From assembly GCF_902459465.1 (NCBI RefSeq), contig NC_047065.1, positions 4,274,309 to 4,338,308 on the forward strand: a DNA stretch of 64,000 bases, in the 5' to 3' direction. Under the pieces are notes generated by a model, which searched no databases, was not told where the DNA came from, and saw only the letters and a program-made list of their open reading frames with translations. The DNA is from Asterias rubens (lineage: Eukaryota; Echinodermata; Asteroidea; Forcipulatida; Asteriidae). Position 1 is the stretch's first letter. Each line of letters starts with the position of its first letter. This document shows positions 12,213 to 24,700 of the stretch, one piece after another. The translations under genes were made by a program, and so were the position numbers.

Positions 12213-12853
12213 TTAGTGCAAGAAGAGTCGTAAATGCATGTTCGGGAGTCGCATGGCTTGGTTTCAGTATCACAGTCATCCCATACAAAAAACACGATAT
12301 CTTTCACAATTTTAACCACTGTCGTCTAATATTAGCGAATATAAACGAGTCCTCCATTTTTGCCATCAAGGACAAGTGTTTTGCAATTTTGCGGAGATTT
12401 ATACTTTTGGGTGTGCTTATAATCATCACATTACAATTCAAACAGGTAGCCCAATGGCCAACTCTATTCAAAGTACGCAGTTAATATTAAACAAAAAATG
12501 CATCCAAATGTAACAAAGTTATTTAAAAAAAAAAAAAAAAAATACAACAGAACCATGTACAAGAGCCAAAAGGCTACAGCGATGTAAAGTAAATTAACAA
12601 GAATTAGGCAAAACAAACTGTATTTAGGTCGGATACATTGGTGGCGAGGTGCGGAAAAATATCCAAGAGTTCAACAAAATGTTTCCGTCTGTGGTGTGAA
12701 ATGGATTCATTATAACAAAAAATAATCGATGTCTGGTTATTTAATAAACAAAATTGTCAGTTTCGCAAGATCCTCAAACTTTTTGGATGAAAGTTGGTGC
12801 TAATTACTAGGCGTTTTGCCTTTTTTGTAAAGCCTTTTTAGATAAAAACGTAC
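12213..12853. other. No recognised feature apart from a poly-A run
   Basis: AT-rich DNA with an 18-20 bp A run at about 12523-12542. I looked here on the minus strand for an EGF exon that should follow the DSL exon and found no cysteine-spaced open segment with a usable splice acceptor. Confidence 0.5.
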
Positions 12854-12980
12854 CTTGCCAGCCCGGTTTCAACCATGTCGTCTCGTCACACGTGTAATGC
12901 CCATACCCGTCGACCCGTGGAGAACAACAATACACGCTGCAGTCCGAGTTGTAATAGTGGATATTACAATGTACCTTCAA
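12854..12980 (-). CDS. Isolated DSL-domain exon (Delta/Serrate/Lag-2 type), atypical
   Basis: On the minus strand a 127-nt open segment is bounded by a good acceptor (TGTATTCCAG before 12980) and a good donor (CAAG then GTACG at 12853). Its 42 codons read as a DSL domain: Cys-x3-Tyr-Tyr-x3-Cys-x3-Cys, then an SPRVDGYGHYTC stretch and a closing PGWQ plus split Gly. DSL domains are the Notch-receptor-binding module of Delta and Jagged/Serrate ligands. Two departures stand out. There is an extra Cys directly after the third one. The fifth Cys of the usual pattern, normally just before the PGW-type motif, is replaced by Leu (or lies outside the aligned spacing). Exon phase is 0 in, 1 out. I found no MNNL, EGF or membrane-segment exon in the flanking 3 kb, so this is either one exon of a gene with large introns or an orphaned fragment. 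Domain identity is fairly sure; gene status is not. Confidence 0.65.
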
Positions 12981-12989
12981 CTGGAATAC

Positions 12990-14215
12990 AAAGCTGGTGA
13001 GAAGTAGACAATTGAACCGGTTTCATTTCAGCATTCCGCCAAACAGATGTTAAGTCTTTGTTCACCTGCTCTGTTCATGTATGTTTGTTCCCGTAAAACA
13101 AATCGCCTGGTGCTTGATGATGGCGTGGTAACCCTCTCCTCTCTCACTGTGTATTCATTGTCATCTTGGAATGTCGGGAATTCTTTGGAAAATGTACGAT
13201 GGGCGTGCCTCTATACATGAGGGGAAGAGGGGGGGCTCCCTCTTCCGCATATCGGGGAATAAAACAAATACTAGACGTTGTTGACCTCAAATTAGATTTG
13301 ACAAAATAACAGCAGGCTGTTTACCGCTGATACTTGTCGAACCCTATTATAAAGTACTCCTGTGCAAAATGTTTTAACATTGTGCAGAATGATTTTTTCA
13401 AATATAATACTTTCTTCAAATAAATTCATACACAAATCATGTGTGCAAATGTAGCATCCCCGCATTCGTCCAATGTGAGCCAACGTTTGCAACAAGGACC
13501 AAGTCTCACTGCCTCTTTGGCAATTTAAATATCAAGAACATAACAAAATTTACGATTAATTTGTTCTTGTTAAATACAAATTTTCGAGCGTGTGTAAAGC
13601 GGAGGCCCTAAAGTGCTAAGGCACATACTTAAAATGTCCGATATGTATTTTTAACATGCCCAGAATTTAACTAATTCCACGACGCCTGTGGCAAGAGTAA
13701 GACCTGCCGGACAGCCGATATGTAGCAGAGGGTGTCCCCCCACATGTTCGCATCAAACACAGTAATTCTTTTGTACAAAAGAAATGTATCCTCTTACAAA
13801 TTCCAGAGATTCCCTGAACACTGCAGACACAATAGCCCACTACCATAGTTGAGCTAAAATGGCTCTCTTTTAGCAATCGGTTTTATCATAGTTGCCATTT
13901 AGACCGATGATAAAGGAGAGCCATCGCCCCAACAATAGTGGGCTATTCACACAGCACATTGAGCACCGAATGCTCAGCACGGGCTCAACAATGACATGAA
14001 GGTGAAGCAGAGTTCAACCAATTCAGATGTACATTAAGAAGTCGAAAGAAATGCGTACTACTCTTGGAAACACTGTTGGAAAACTGTCCATATCCTGCTA
14101 CCAATTGTCCACGCAATTTTGCTATAAGGAAATATCTCATTCGAGTGTATACTATTTCTCTCATAACGAATGCTAAACAAAAACATTACAAAAACAAGAA
14201 TGGTGTGTTGACAAC
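12990..14215. other. No recognised gene
   Basis: Short ORFs occur on the minus strand (13667-13876 is the longest) but none shows a domain or splice-site pair I trust. An ORF-like minus-strand segment at about 13050-13210 ends at a possible donor (CAG then GTGAAC) and could be a further exon upstream of the DSL exon. It has no recognisable domain. Confidence 0.4.
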
Positions 14216-14220
14216 ACAAA

Positions 14221-14503
14221 TGCCCCGCTGAGATAGGAGTTGCTACACCAAGTCTTTTTTGAGTTATTGTTTTAGCCAAAATGAGCTTAATATTTATCTG
14301 AGGGAGTCAAAATACAATAGGCGTCTAGGGGATCCCATGACCAATCCACAAACCAAGTTTGGAGTTGATACGCCAAGTCCTTCTTGATATTTCGCTCGGA
14401 CAACATTTCTTTTGTTTTAGGCATAACGAGCTTAATATTTATCTGAGGGGTCCAAAAACAATACGCTTCTGGGGGGATCCCATGACCAATTCACAAGCCA
14501 AGT
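14221..14503 (+). repeat. Imperfect tandem duplication, about 130-150 bp unit
   Basis: 'GGAGTTGCTACACCAAGTC' ... 'GAGCTTAATATTTATCTGAGG' ... 'GATCCCATGACCAAT' at 14228-14348 recurs as 'GGAGTTGATACGCCAAGTC' ... at 14352-14503, with a short insertion in the second copy. No ORF of note. Confidence 0.8.
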
Positions 14504-14582
14504 CTACCGAGGACTGTCCCCGGTGTGACTTTTTCCCGGATCCCTTTTGTTAATGTCCTCGGTTATCAATAGTAGACATGCC

Positions 14583-14620
14583 CACACACACACCCCCCCC
14601 CCCCCCCACACACACACACA
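14583..14620. repeat. CA/C simple-sequence tract
   Basis: A run of CA dinucleotides, then about 15 C, then CA dinucleotides again. Likely length-variable. Confidence 0.95.
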
Positions 14621-14639
14621 GTACGAACAAAAAGAGTTC

Positions 14640-15460
14640 ATTATACAGGAAGACTTTATTGTTCATACATCTGTATGCATAACAACCTTAATCATATTCG
14701 AATACATCAAAATAACAGCATGAAGTTTGAAACTGTTAAACAAACTCAAATATTTTGTTATCCCCCATGCATAAAAATTGAATCCCAACTGACCTTTTAC
14801 GTGTGGCAAGAGTAGAATAATTCTCTTTAATCTGATAATAGCTGATTTTCATTACCGGTATTCGAGTGGAAAGCACAATCCCCATATAGTCGACTCCTGT
14901 TCATCTGACTTATCTCATAATACCATTGTGGTTTTTTTTATTACCTTTTATTTATTTGTTTGAATCGTCATTGTAAAAAAAAAACATCATCACCATCCAT
15001 CAACTATATCAACACCACAGCTTGATTCGGTTACAAATATCTTAGTAAGTTTTTGGTCGTGTACGTTTTAAAACGTGTCAAAAAATAAAACACAAATAAC
15101 CCACCGTGCACATGTAAAAAAAAAAAAAAAAAAAAAAAAGGCTCTTTTCTGACCTACTTTTAAGCAGGGAAATTAATTTAGAATGGTATGAAGACAATTA
15201 AAAGTATATTTTTGTGTACACAGTTAACGTTTGAAATGCTATTTGTGTATTATGGCGAAAACAATTAGTTATGATCGCCCACAAAACATAAGATTTTTTA
15301 ATGTTTTCTGCTCCGATGACCGTGTAAGTGTAAACTTTCGATGGTTTATTTCAAGTGTTGTTGTGTCAAATAAAGTGTGGTCTTTGACTATAAACTGTGC
15401 GAGTCCTGCGTGTATTCGAACTTCCGGGACCTAAATGATATAAAAAAGTTACATTCATAC
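14640..15460. other. No recognised gene; AT-rich intergenic DNA
   Basis: Contains a poly-A run of about 24 at 15116-15139. It lies between the 3' end of the methyltransferase gene and the repeats to its left. No exon-like segment was seen on either strand. Confidence 0.5.
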
Positions 15461-15466
15461 GAGTTG

Positions 15467-15472
15467 TTTATT
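15467..15472 (-). terminator. Candidate polyadenylation signal of the methyltransferase gene
   Basis: Minus-strand AATAAA (TTTATT on plus) lies about 305 nt after the stop codon at 15776, a reasonable 3' UTR length. A further TTTATT lies at about 15345. This rests only on the hexamer. Confidence 0.4.
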
Positions 15473-15775
15473 CTTTTTCGAAACTTGCACAGTCCTATTG
15501 TCAATGTTGTCCGCGTGACTAAACGTTTGAAGCTTATCTAGACAGTTACCACGTAACATATCTAGTTCTTAATCTCCATAACAAAACAAACTTTGATGAT
15601 AATACATAATTTACTCTAAGATTTTTCAATTAAAACTCTTCAAAAAGTTCTTTCTGAAAAACTTGTATAACGATGCCTCCTTCGGTTTTAAAACCTGGAA
15701 ACTAAATCATTTGTACAAATGGCACCATCTATCCTCCTGCACCTTGAGGTGACCTTCAAGATGATTCTTCGTGAC

Positions 15776-18700
15776 TTAAGTTTCCTTGGCCTTGTTCTTC
15801 TTAGCTAAGAAGAGTCCCCATTTCTGGTCCCCAGCTTTGGTCCGAATCAGCTTGTTGGTCCATCCGTCAATCAAGTACTTGAAATCATCCTCGCTGAAAT
15901 CCTTAAAAACAAAGTGCGTATATATACATAAACATGTTACAATGTGGGTTTTTTGTTGGTTGGTTTATGTCCATTTGCTTCGCGTGAAAAATAAGATATT
16001 GGGAGTAACAGTGGTCTGTGAGTCTTAATGGGCTCAGCAACATGTGGCAGCAGATGCCCAAACTGTTCGAATTCTGAGTATGCGCAGATCTCCGGGAATG
16101 AAAAAAAAGATCCTTCCAATTAAATATATGTAAAAGTAATATTGCGCGTTACGCCCCAACTGGTTGACAAAAAGAGGGAGCATCACACATTTTTTGAATG
16201 GGGACTAATGGTGGGGTGGCGCAAACGTGTTTGTGCGTCTGCCCGATAGTGCACAATTCCAAACCCGTTTGCCAACCAAAAGGCTACAAATAAAGAATAA
16301 AATTATTCGTACACACGGTTGTATGTAATCAGCGTATTTAAAAGGAAGGGCCATCGATCTCTACCAATATTCATGAAGATCAATATTGGAAGAGCTATAC
16401 AAATCACCCGGCAATTCTGCTGCCACTTAAAGCGTTTAATAAACCCCTGGATGAATTTTAGAAAGCGTTTAAGTTGATAAAGATAAAAAATGTCTAGACG
16501 CAGATTTCTACATGTTTTTTTTTGTCCAATCGTCCCTACCTTCATGAATTCCTCTTTGTTGTTCTCGACTCTGGTTTTCTCTCCTTCCAAGGCCTCAATG
16601 AATTGCCAGGTTCGATCCTCTGCGTTCACACTCACGAAACCAGCTTCTTCGAGCAGCTGGAAAAAAAGGATATCAGAGATCATTTTCAAGTCACATTAAA
16701 TTTTGTGAAAATTTGAAAGAAGATGTAACACTGGTTTTAGGTCAGCTTTTCCAGTTTTCTATAGAGTCCTTAATATTTACAATACAATTCATCATCGTCC
16801 AAAACAATAGACCTTTATCACGGTGTCACCATACTGGTCATGTTCCCTGTTTCCAATAACAGTAATAATTGCTAACATTCATTGCACAAACATGGCACTA
16901 GACTATTATTTCGTCCAGCGTTAATTTGGTTACAACTACTCTTGGAATGGAGTAAAATCAAGATGGCCACACCGTGGTAAAGGTCTATACCACCCTACTG
17001 TACATAGAACAGTCATCACATTCAATACATGGTACCGCCTACGTTTATTGTCGACATCATACTTCATACTTTCAGTGTCAAAACTGTATTAGCACCCGGA
17101 GATGGGACAAGGGGAACACCCTCTCCTAAACATACAATGTTAACCAGGAATAAATTATGCACTGATATTTAGTTACCTTTCCGTATTGTTCTGGGGTACA
17201 CAGAGTGTAACCACGCTGAGCAACGTACATCTTGAAGGTTTCAGTGTGAGGCAAATCACCACAGCAGTAGTCCGATATGAGGAGCTTTCCTCCAGGCTTC
17301 AACCATGTCTTAAAAAAGGAAACGAAGTTTGACAATTTAGGGAGGTTTCGCACGCCAACGGATACGCATACGCATAACGTTTAGCTATACATCCGTAACC
17401 TACTTAAGTGTAGCAAGCAGGGCCCAATTTCATGGCTCTGCTTACCGTAAGCACAGAATCGGCGCTTACGGAAGCAGGGAATTCTGCGCTTTTAGCAAGC
17501 GTATTTCACGGGTTAGCGGCGATTTTTGGCTTCTGCCACGAGTACTCCACGTTACTAGGCATTCTACGCTTAGGGGTGGATTTCACAAAGGTAGTCCTAA
17601 CTTAGGACTAGTCCTAAGCAATGCTAAGAGATAGGACCAGTCCTAAGTTAGGATGGGTTACTGGTCCTTACTTAGGACCAGTCCTATCTCTTAGCATTGC
17701 CTGGGACTAGTCCTAAGTTAGGACTACCTTTGTGAAATCCACCCGAGGGCTAGCGCATAGATATATAGTTAAATAATTTTATATCTATGCGCCATATCTA
17801 TGCGTAAGCGTAGAATTGCTATTGTATATCTGAGAGCTCTTGGTAAACGGAATGAATTGATCAAGAGTTGTCTTCAAACAATTTGTTTTAATGTATTTGC
17901 ATTCTTTATTTAAAGGCAGTGAACACTTTTGGTGATTGTCAAAGACTAGCCTTCACAGTTGGTGTATCTCAACATATGCCTACAATAACAAACCTGTGAA
18001 GATTTGAGCTCAATCGGTCATCGAACTTGCGAGATAATAATGAAAGCAAAAACACCCATGTCACACGAAGTTGTGTGCGTTTAGATGGTTGATTTCGAGA
18101 CCTCAAGTTATAAACCTGAGGTCTCGAAATCAAGTTCGTGGAAAATTACTTCGATCTTCCTCGAAAACTATGGCACTTCAGAGGGAGCCGTTTCTCACAG
18201 TGTTTTCTACCATCAACCTCTCCCCATTACTCGTCACCAAGAAAGGTTTTATGCTAATAATTATTTTGAGTAATTACCAACAGTGTCCACTGCCTTTAAG
18301 AACCTTTTGATCATTACAAATATGAAAATGCCATTAATGACCTAATAGTTCTCATTTTGTTTTTGTCTTCTGTTGTGCCAGCGAAGAAGTGTAATAAATT
18401 AAAAAAGTTGCCGATCTTTCCAGTACAGCGAGAAATTTGTTCTCCCTGAAGGACGTATTTTATACTTCAGAAATGGTCATAAAATCAGCAGGCCTACTTT
18501 TTTTTAAAACAATTTTTTTACCAAGAATTTAGTAAAGAGAGTTTTCTTATCAGCGATGTGAAGAATGGTATCCCTGCTGTAGATGACGTCAAATGACTCT
18601 GGTTTGTAGTCACGCTTGGTCACATCTGCTATCTCAAATTGTACCTTCAGAAAAATACAGTTGTGGTTCGGTTTGAGTACAATGTCGCAGGTTATGATAA

Positions 18701-21700
18701 TCGCAGCCAGAGGCCGAATTAAGACAATTTTTATAGATAAGCATATTTACAAATACATATTTATATAAGTACAATGTCGCAGGTTATTGACAAAAACGTC
18801 ATCGCAGCCAGAGGCCGAAGTAAGACAATTTGTATAGGTAAGAAGATTTACAAATATATATTTATATAAAGATATGAAATACAAATTCATACGAGAAAAA
18901 AATCATAAAGAAAACAAAAATCATACATTTCGAAAGAAAACATCAATCATAGTTTTCCTTCCATATATATAATGAGTAGAGTAGAGTAGATGGCCTTTAG
19001 CTTTCGATCCGAGCCGGACCTTCTTCAGAGGCATAAAACAAGTACAAACAAAAACTTATCAATTTCCTTCCAACTGCCTATTATGGCTTGTACTGTAATA
19101 AAAAAAAAGTCCCTATAGGAATGAAACATTCTTTTAAATCCCTGTCCAGGTAGCAGTAATATGGATGTTTTGTTTCGTTAAATAAATCAGAGACAAGGTT
19201 CTTTACTACCGTACCTCGAGACCTTTGTGAGCTCTAGCCCTGTCCATGGCAATCTCAATCATGTTACTGGATAAATCCATCCCGACTACAGCCACGCCAT
19301 ACTTCTGCAACGAAGAATTTAAACACAATCATTTCAAATGCAGGATTAAAACACAAACCGTGAAGTCTATTTCATGTATTTCGATACTCGCATTATAAAA
19401 TCGGAACAAAACCAATAATGTCATCAACGAATAACTCTGAGGTCTGACCTGTGAAGGATAACTTCTACTTAACTGGACACGTTTGGTTATTGTCAAAGAC
19501 CAGTATTCTCACCTTGTGTATCCCAATATAAACAAACAAATCTGATAGAAGTTTTGACTCAATTGGTCATCGAAGTCGCAAGAAAATAACTAAAACAGCG
19601 AAGCTGCCATGGCGAGCTGCCGATCGCCAGATAGAACGAATGACTGACAGAAAAAAACACTCATTTGATCAACTGATGGTCATAGGGGTGAGGACATTAA
19701 CAAGTATGAAGTAAAGACCATCTAAGGTTTTCATTGTTTTTAGCTCATTCAATTTTGAACCAGTGATAAACTCACTCGCCCGAAAAAAAGTGTGGCTCTT
19801 TCTTGTTATAGAATTCCTTTTAACATCCTAAAATAATGATAAAATACCTTATGCTCAGTGAAATGTTCTTGCATTTCTCACTAACCATATTTGCATTGAG
19901 GTCAGTGCGGCCATAAAGATGGTCAAACTTTTATTGAAATATTAAAGACTTCTTTTGCAATATTACTCCATGAAATGCTTTACTTTTTGAGAAAACATTA
20001 TCAATTCTCGATATCGAGAATTACGGATTTATTTCATGTCATGACACGGCGAAAGGTGCGTAAACAAGGGTGGGTTTTCCCCGTTATTTTCTCCCGACTC
20101 CGATGACCGATTGAGCCTAAATTTTCACAGGTTTGTTATTCTATATATAAGTTGTGATACACGAAGTGTGGGCATTTGGAAAATATTGTGTACCGAATGT
20201 GTCCAATGGCTTTAACCATAGTACTTGGTGATTGTGCGGCAATATTTTCGATCTCCTAACTCGGTTCACCAACATCCCCGCCCTGTATTACTACCACTGT
20301 TTCTCCCTTACCTCTGCCATGTAGAAGTCTCCACCTCCGATTCCAGCTCCAACGTCTAAGACCCGCAGACCGGGTTTAAGGTCAAGCATGGCCACAAACC
20401 CCTGAACAACGAGATTGCAGCTTGTTTAGCTTCTTTGTTTTGAGGGGTAGAATATGCAGGGATCAATGAATTATGTAATGTTTACTTGGTTCGAAAACAT
20501 CTTTTCTGTGTCGAGTCATGTCTTACCCTTTCGTTCATTTGAGTACTAATGCCGTGACAAATTCCACAGACTATAGAAATGTTCACGAGATTAGTGCAGT
20601 GGCACTGTTATGTTGTTTTCATGATAAAAGTACATTATATAATGCCATGATGAGCCACTGTTGGAACTCATGGACTTCGGTTACATTAATGGTTGACTTG
20701 TTTCTCGCATGATCTGTATGTATTCTGTATCATACGTTGCAGAAACCAAAACTTACATAAACGCAACTATAAACGCAACGGGTGAGAGAGGGTGTGACTA
20801 AGGAGGGATTTGAAGGAGTGGACCGACTCAGCTTGAACAACGTTTTCTTCCAGATGTCTCCAGTCAATAATTGTTCTATTGACGACTGAGTACTTAAATT
20901 GGTTGGTGTTGCACCGTGTAACTTTGAAACACTTGGAGTTATTTGCTATTGAGCTGGTGAGTTGGTCGGATGCACCTGCCTGTTTTTGGGGGTGTGTGAA
21001 GTAAAGTTGTGATGGTATAGCTGGTTTCGAGCCCACATGATTTCTTACCTCAGTCGTCCGAGCTCCTCCAGTGCTGACATACCCGTCTCCGAAGATCTTC
21101 TCATATCTTAGGATTCCATCTCTGGTATACTGCTGATTGTCCAGGAACTTTTGGAACGTCTGGAAGCCATGGTTTGCGTCCATGTCCAGCCTAGTCTTCT
21201 GCATTAGCCAACAGAACTGGTTCTGGTTGTTTTTCAGCTGTTGAACAGACAGACAGACAAAAGGCTAACAATGTGTGGAAAGACACTGGAGTGAATGACC
21301 CTGTATTGTTCAATTATACCGTCGATATGTGACAGAGGGCGTCCCCCAAATACGTTCCCCGGCCTATAATTTAAACAGCCAATAAAGGATGATCTCAAAT
21401 ATGTAGATATTACAGTTTTCTAACAGCTGCAGTCCATCCAGGAATCATAAAAAATATAACGAGTCTCTTACCTCACGTGAAACATGGTAAAAATTTATTT
21501 TTCTCCAGAACGCTCCAACCTAAATTTCCGAAAAACGTGGGGTCAAACATGCCCGCGCGACAAAGGAATTGTGACGTCAGTGGCGGCTATTTGGTGTGGA
21601 AATGCCAAAGCTGGAGAACTGTTCAAAACCAATAGCGTCCATGGTCATTATAATAGATAAGCCGTTTTTGACTCTCGGTTGAAAAAGCTGCGCGGCCGGG

Positions 21701-24700
21701 TGCATTTTTGACTCGAGTTATTAATTACTTAATGCAAATTTTGAGAGTAAAATGGTTATTAACCGGTATCTGCGATGTCTATTTGGCCATAAAAAGGTAA
21801 TAGTTGACATATTGAGATCATCCTTTACTGGCTCTTTAAACACACCATTTTCCTCTTGTGCAGAAGGCACCCCTCGAAATCCTTAGAAGAAGAAGAATTC
21901 CTAAATATTCCAGAACGCATGAAGACACAAAAGAAGTGGAGGAAGGCCTTTTTAAGCCACAAATCGAGCATCAAATTTTGTTACCGTCATCTTGTGCAAA
22001 AGCATCCCTACATCGTTCATGAATTCCGGTGACTTCAGAGCGATATTGAATACAGACATTACGATGGGATGGGCCTACACCATGCCACATCTCGTGCACC
22101 AAATGTATTTTCTTTCGTTGTCTTGTTCTATGTTCCAACTTTCTGATAACAATTCATTACATTGATTATTACCAGAACAATGTTGAGCTCTTTGCCCAGC
22201 CTCAAGAATTTGTCACATCTATAGTTGGGTCATGTGGATGGGGAAAGGTACACTACGCCTATTTGAGGAGCAGAAAATCTTATATCACATTTGAACACAT
22301 AAAATATGGCCGTCCGGGTGTTACAGAAATAATATTGATAAAAATCGTAAATTTATTGATTTGGTTTTAAGATTTTATAGCCAATATCACAGTGTAAAAA
22401 TGGTGCATCGAATGGCTTGCGTTTGGGCAATCATTAAATAAAAACAAATATAAAAAAGCGGTCATATTGTGGGTATTCCACCTCGGCGATTTTTAAACAG
22501 ATGAAATACAGTCCTTTAAGCAGTAAAATCATATAACGATTTGTAAAGCCAATTTTCTTTAAAATCACTGGAATTTGTAAAGTTGGACTTGCATCGTCAT
22601 AAAACAAACAGGAGGATACGTCTTTTGGAATGACTCATCATCCGAAGGCATGAGGTTAAACAACTCGACAACATTAAAGACAGTGGACACTATTGGTAAT
22701 TGTCAAAGACAAGTCTTCTCACTTGGTGCATCTCAACATATGCATAAAATAACAAACCTGTGAAAATTTGAGTTCAATCGGTCGTTAAAGTTGCGAGATA
22801 ATAATGAAAGAAAAATTACCCTTGTCACACGAAGTTTTGTGCTTTCAGATGCTTGACTTCGAGACCTCAAATTCTAAATATGAGGTATCGAAATCAAATT
22901 CGTGGAAAATTACTTCTTTCTCAAAAACTACGCCACTTCAGAGGGAACCGTTCTCACAATGTTTTAGACTATCAACCTCTCCCTATTACTCGTTACCAAG
23001 GTTTTATGCTAATAACTATTTTGAGTAATTACCAATGGTGTCCACTGCCTTCAAACCACTTTTACCTTGATGTAACACTGGACACTCCTGCTAAAGATAA
23101 GCTCAAATCCAGCACCGGCATTGTCGGCATTATGTTCTCCGGTCACTGTGCCTTGAAACACAGCGTTGTAGTAGGCTGGGTTACGGTAAACAGTCGGATT
23201 GAAGTCCCTCTTCTTGTTCCCTGTCATTATTTTTTCCAAAGAGACACTCTAAATCATCTCCAAAGTTTGAGTGATTTATGATCACAACAAGGTGTTAGAC
23301 ATACTTGTAGTTTTATACAAAGTTGATTTTATAATTAAAGGAATAGTGGACTATCGAGTTATTCTTCTGCAGAGAAAAAACGTGTTCCCAATTTCATCCA
23401 AAGGAGCTCAAACGTGTGAAAATGCAGTTGGCTTGACCTTTCCCAAGAATGCACAATGAGCGTGCGTAATTACCACTACATACGGATCCGCACAAAATGA
23501 AGAAACATCGTGCCTTTTTGCAGGGCCTTTTATAAAGGCAGGACGTGTACGCGCGTTTGTGCCTAATACTGGGGACGGCGTTTGCCTACTAAAGTCTGTC
23601 CGCATTTATCAGGAGAAATGCTGGATGAAACTTCGGTTGTAAGCTTCATTCTATGTACAATAAACATATCAACAGCTGATCATACCTGACTGATAAAAGC
23701 AAGATTCTCTGAAAAACAAGAATCCGTCTTTGGTGAGCCAGGAGAGCGTCTTAGCAGCAAGTTGTATCACCTCCTCATCCGTTAGGTACATCATCAACCA
23801 ATTAGAGAAGATCACATCAAAGCTAGTTAGAGAAAAATGATATTTAAATGCATGGCCGTTTGGTAACTATTGTCATACACCAGTATTCTCACTTGGTGTA
23901 GCCCATATGCATAAAATAACTAATCTGTGTGCAAATTTGTGTTAATTGGTCATCGAAGTAGCAAGAAAATAATGCAAGAAAAAACACCTTCGTTGGACAA
24001 ATGTGTGTGCTTTATGCCTGAAATGGGTTCGGGTATGAAGTCTTTCTCATATTCAAATATTTTCGTGAGAAATGATCTTTTTCTCAAAAACTCTACGTTA
24101 CTTTAGAGAAAACAGGCAGTTTTAGTTCGTACACCCAACACCTTCTTTTCGATTGGTCTTACCTTTCTGGCGGGAAATCCAACGCAGTGACGTCAGCGTG
24201 GATAAACTCAACGTTGTTCTTGTTGCCATGGGTCTCTTTATTCTTGTCAATGAACTTCTCCATGAAGTCAACAGCAGTAACGTAATCAGCTTCCTCTGCA
24301 AGTACTCCGGTGAAACGTCTTGAAGTAAAGCAGACGAGAACATTATTTTTCCCGCTTTAATAAAACTACTTCAAATGAGGTAGGTTTAATCAGAGCAAGG
24401 CCCACCCGCTGCTAAATTCGAACTGCTTCAGAGCTACCGGGCAATCTCGGTGGTCTAGTTGGTAAGAGCTCTGTTCTAGAATGGCAAGGGTCTTGGGTTA
24501 GAATCCCATCAGAGTAATACGCATCGTGTGATTTTTTCACAGAACTCGGGAAAGTTATAGTGCTTATACACATCGGTGTAAAGGGTGAAACTAAATATGG
24601 AGGTAGGTTTATTAATGGTATAATCGTGGCAGAGAAACCAACCTATATATGACAGAAGAACAAAACACAAGGCAAGTAGAAAGATCTACAGAAAAATCAA

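Noticed and set aside
12200..12330. Cysteine-spaced minus-strand stretch (with CDTETKPCDSRTC) as an EGF exon following the DSL exon
   Set aside because: Cys spacing lacks the C-x-C of EGF, there is no AG acceptor in place, and the segment runs into satellite-like repeat.
16490..16716. Plus-strand ORFs opposite a pmt exon
   Set aside because: Shadow of the exon at 16540-16656 on the opposite strand.
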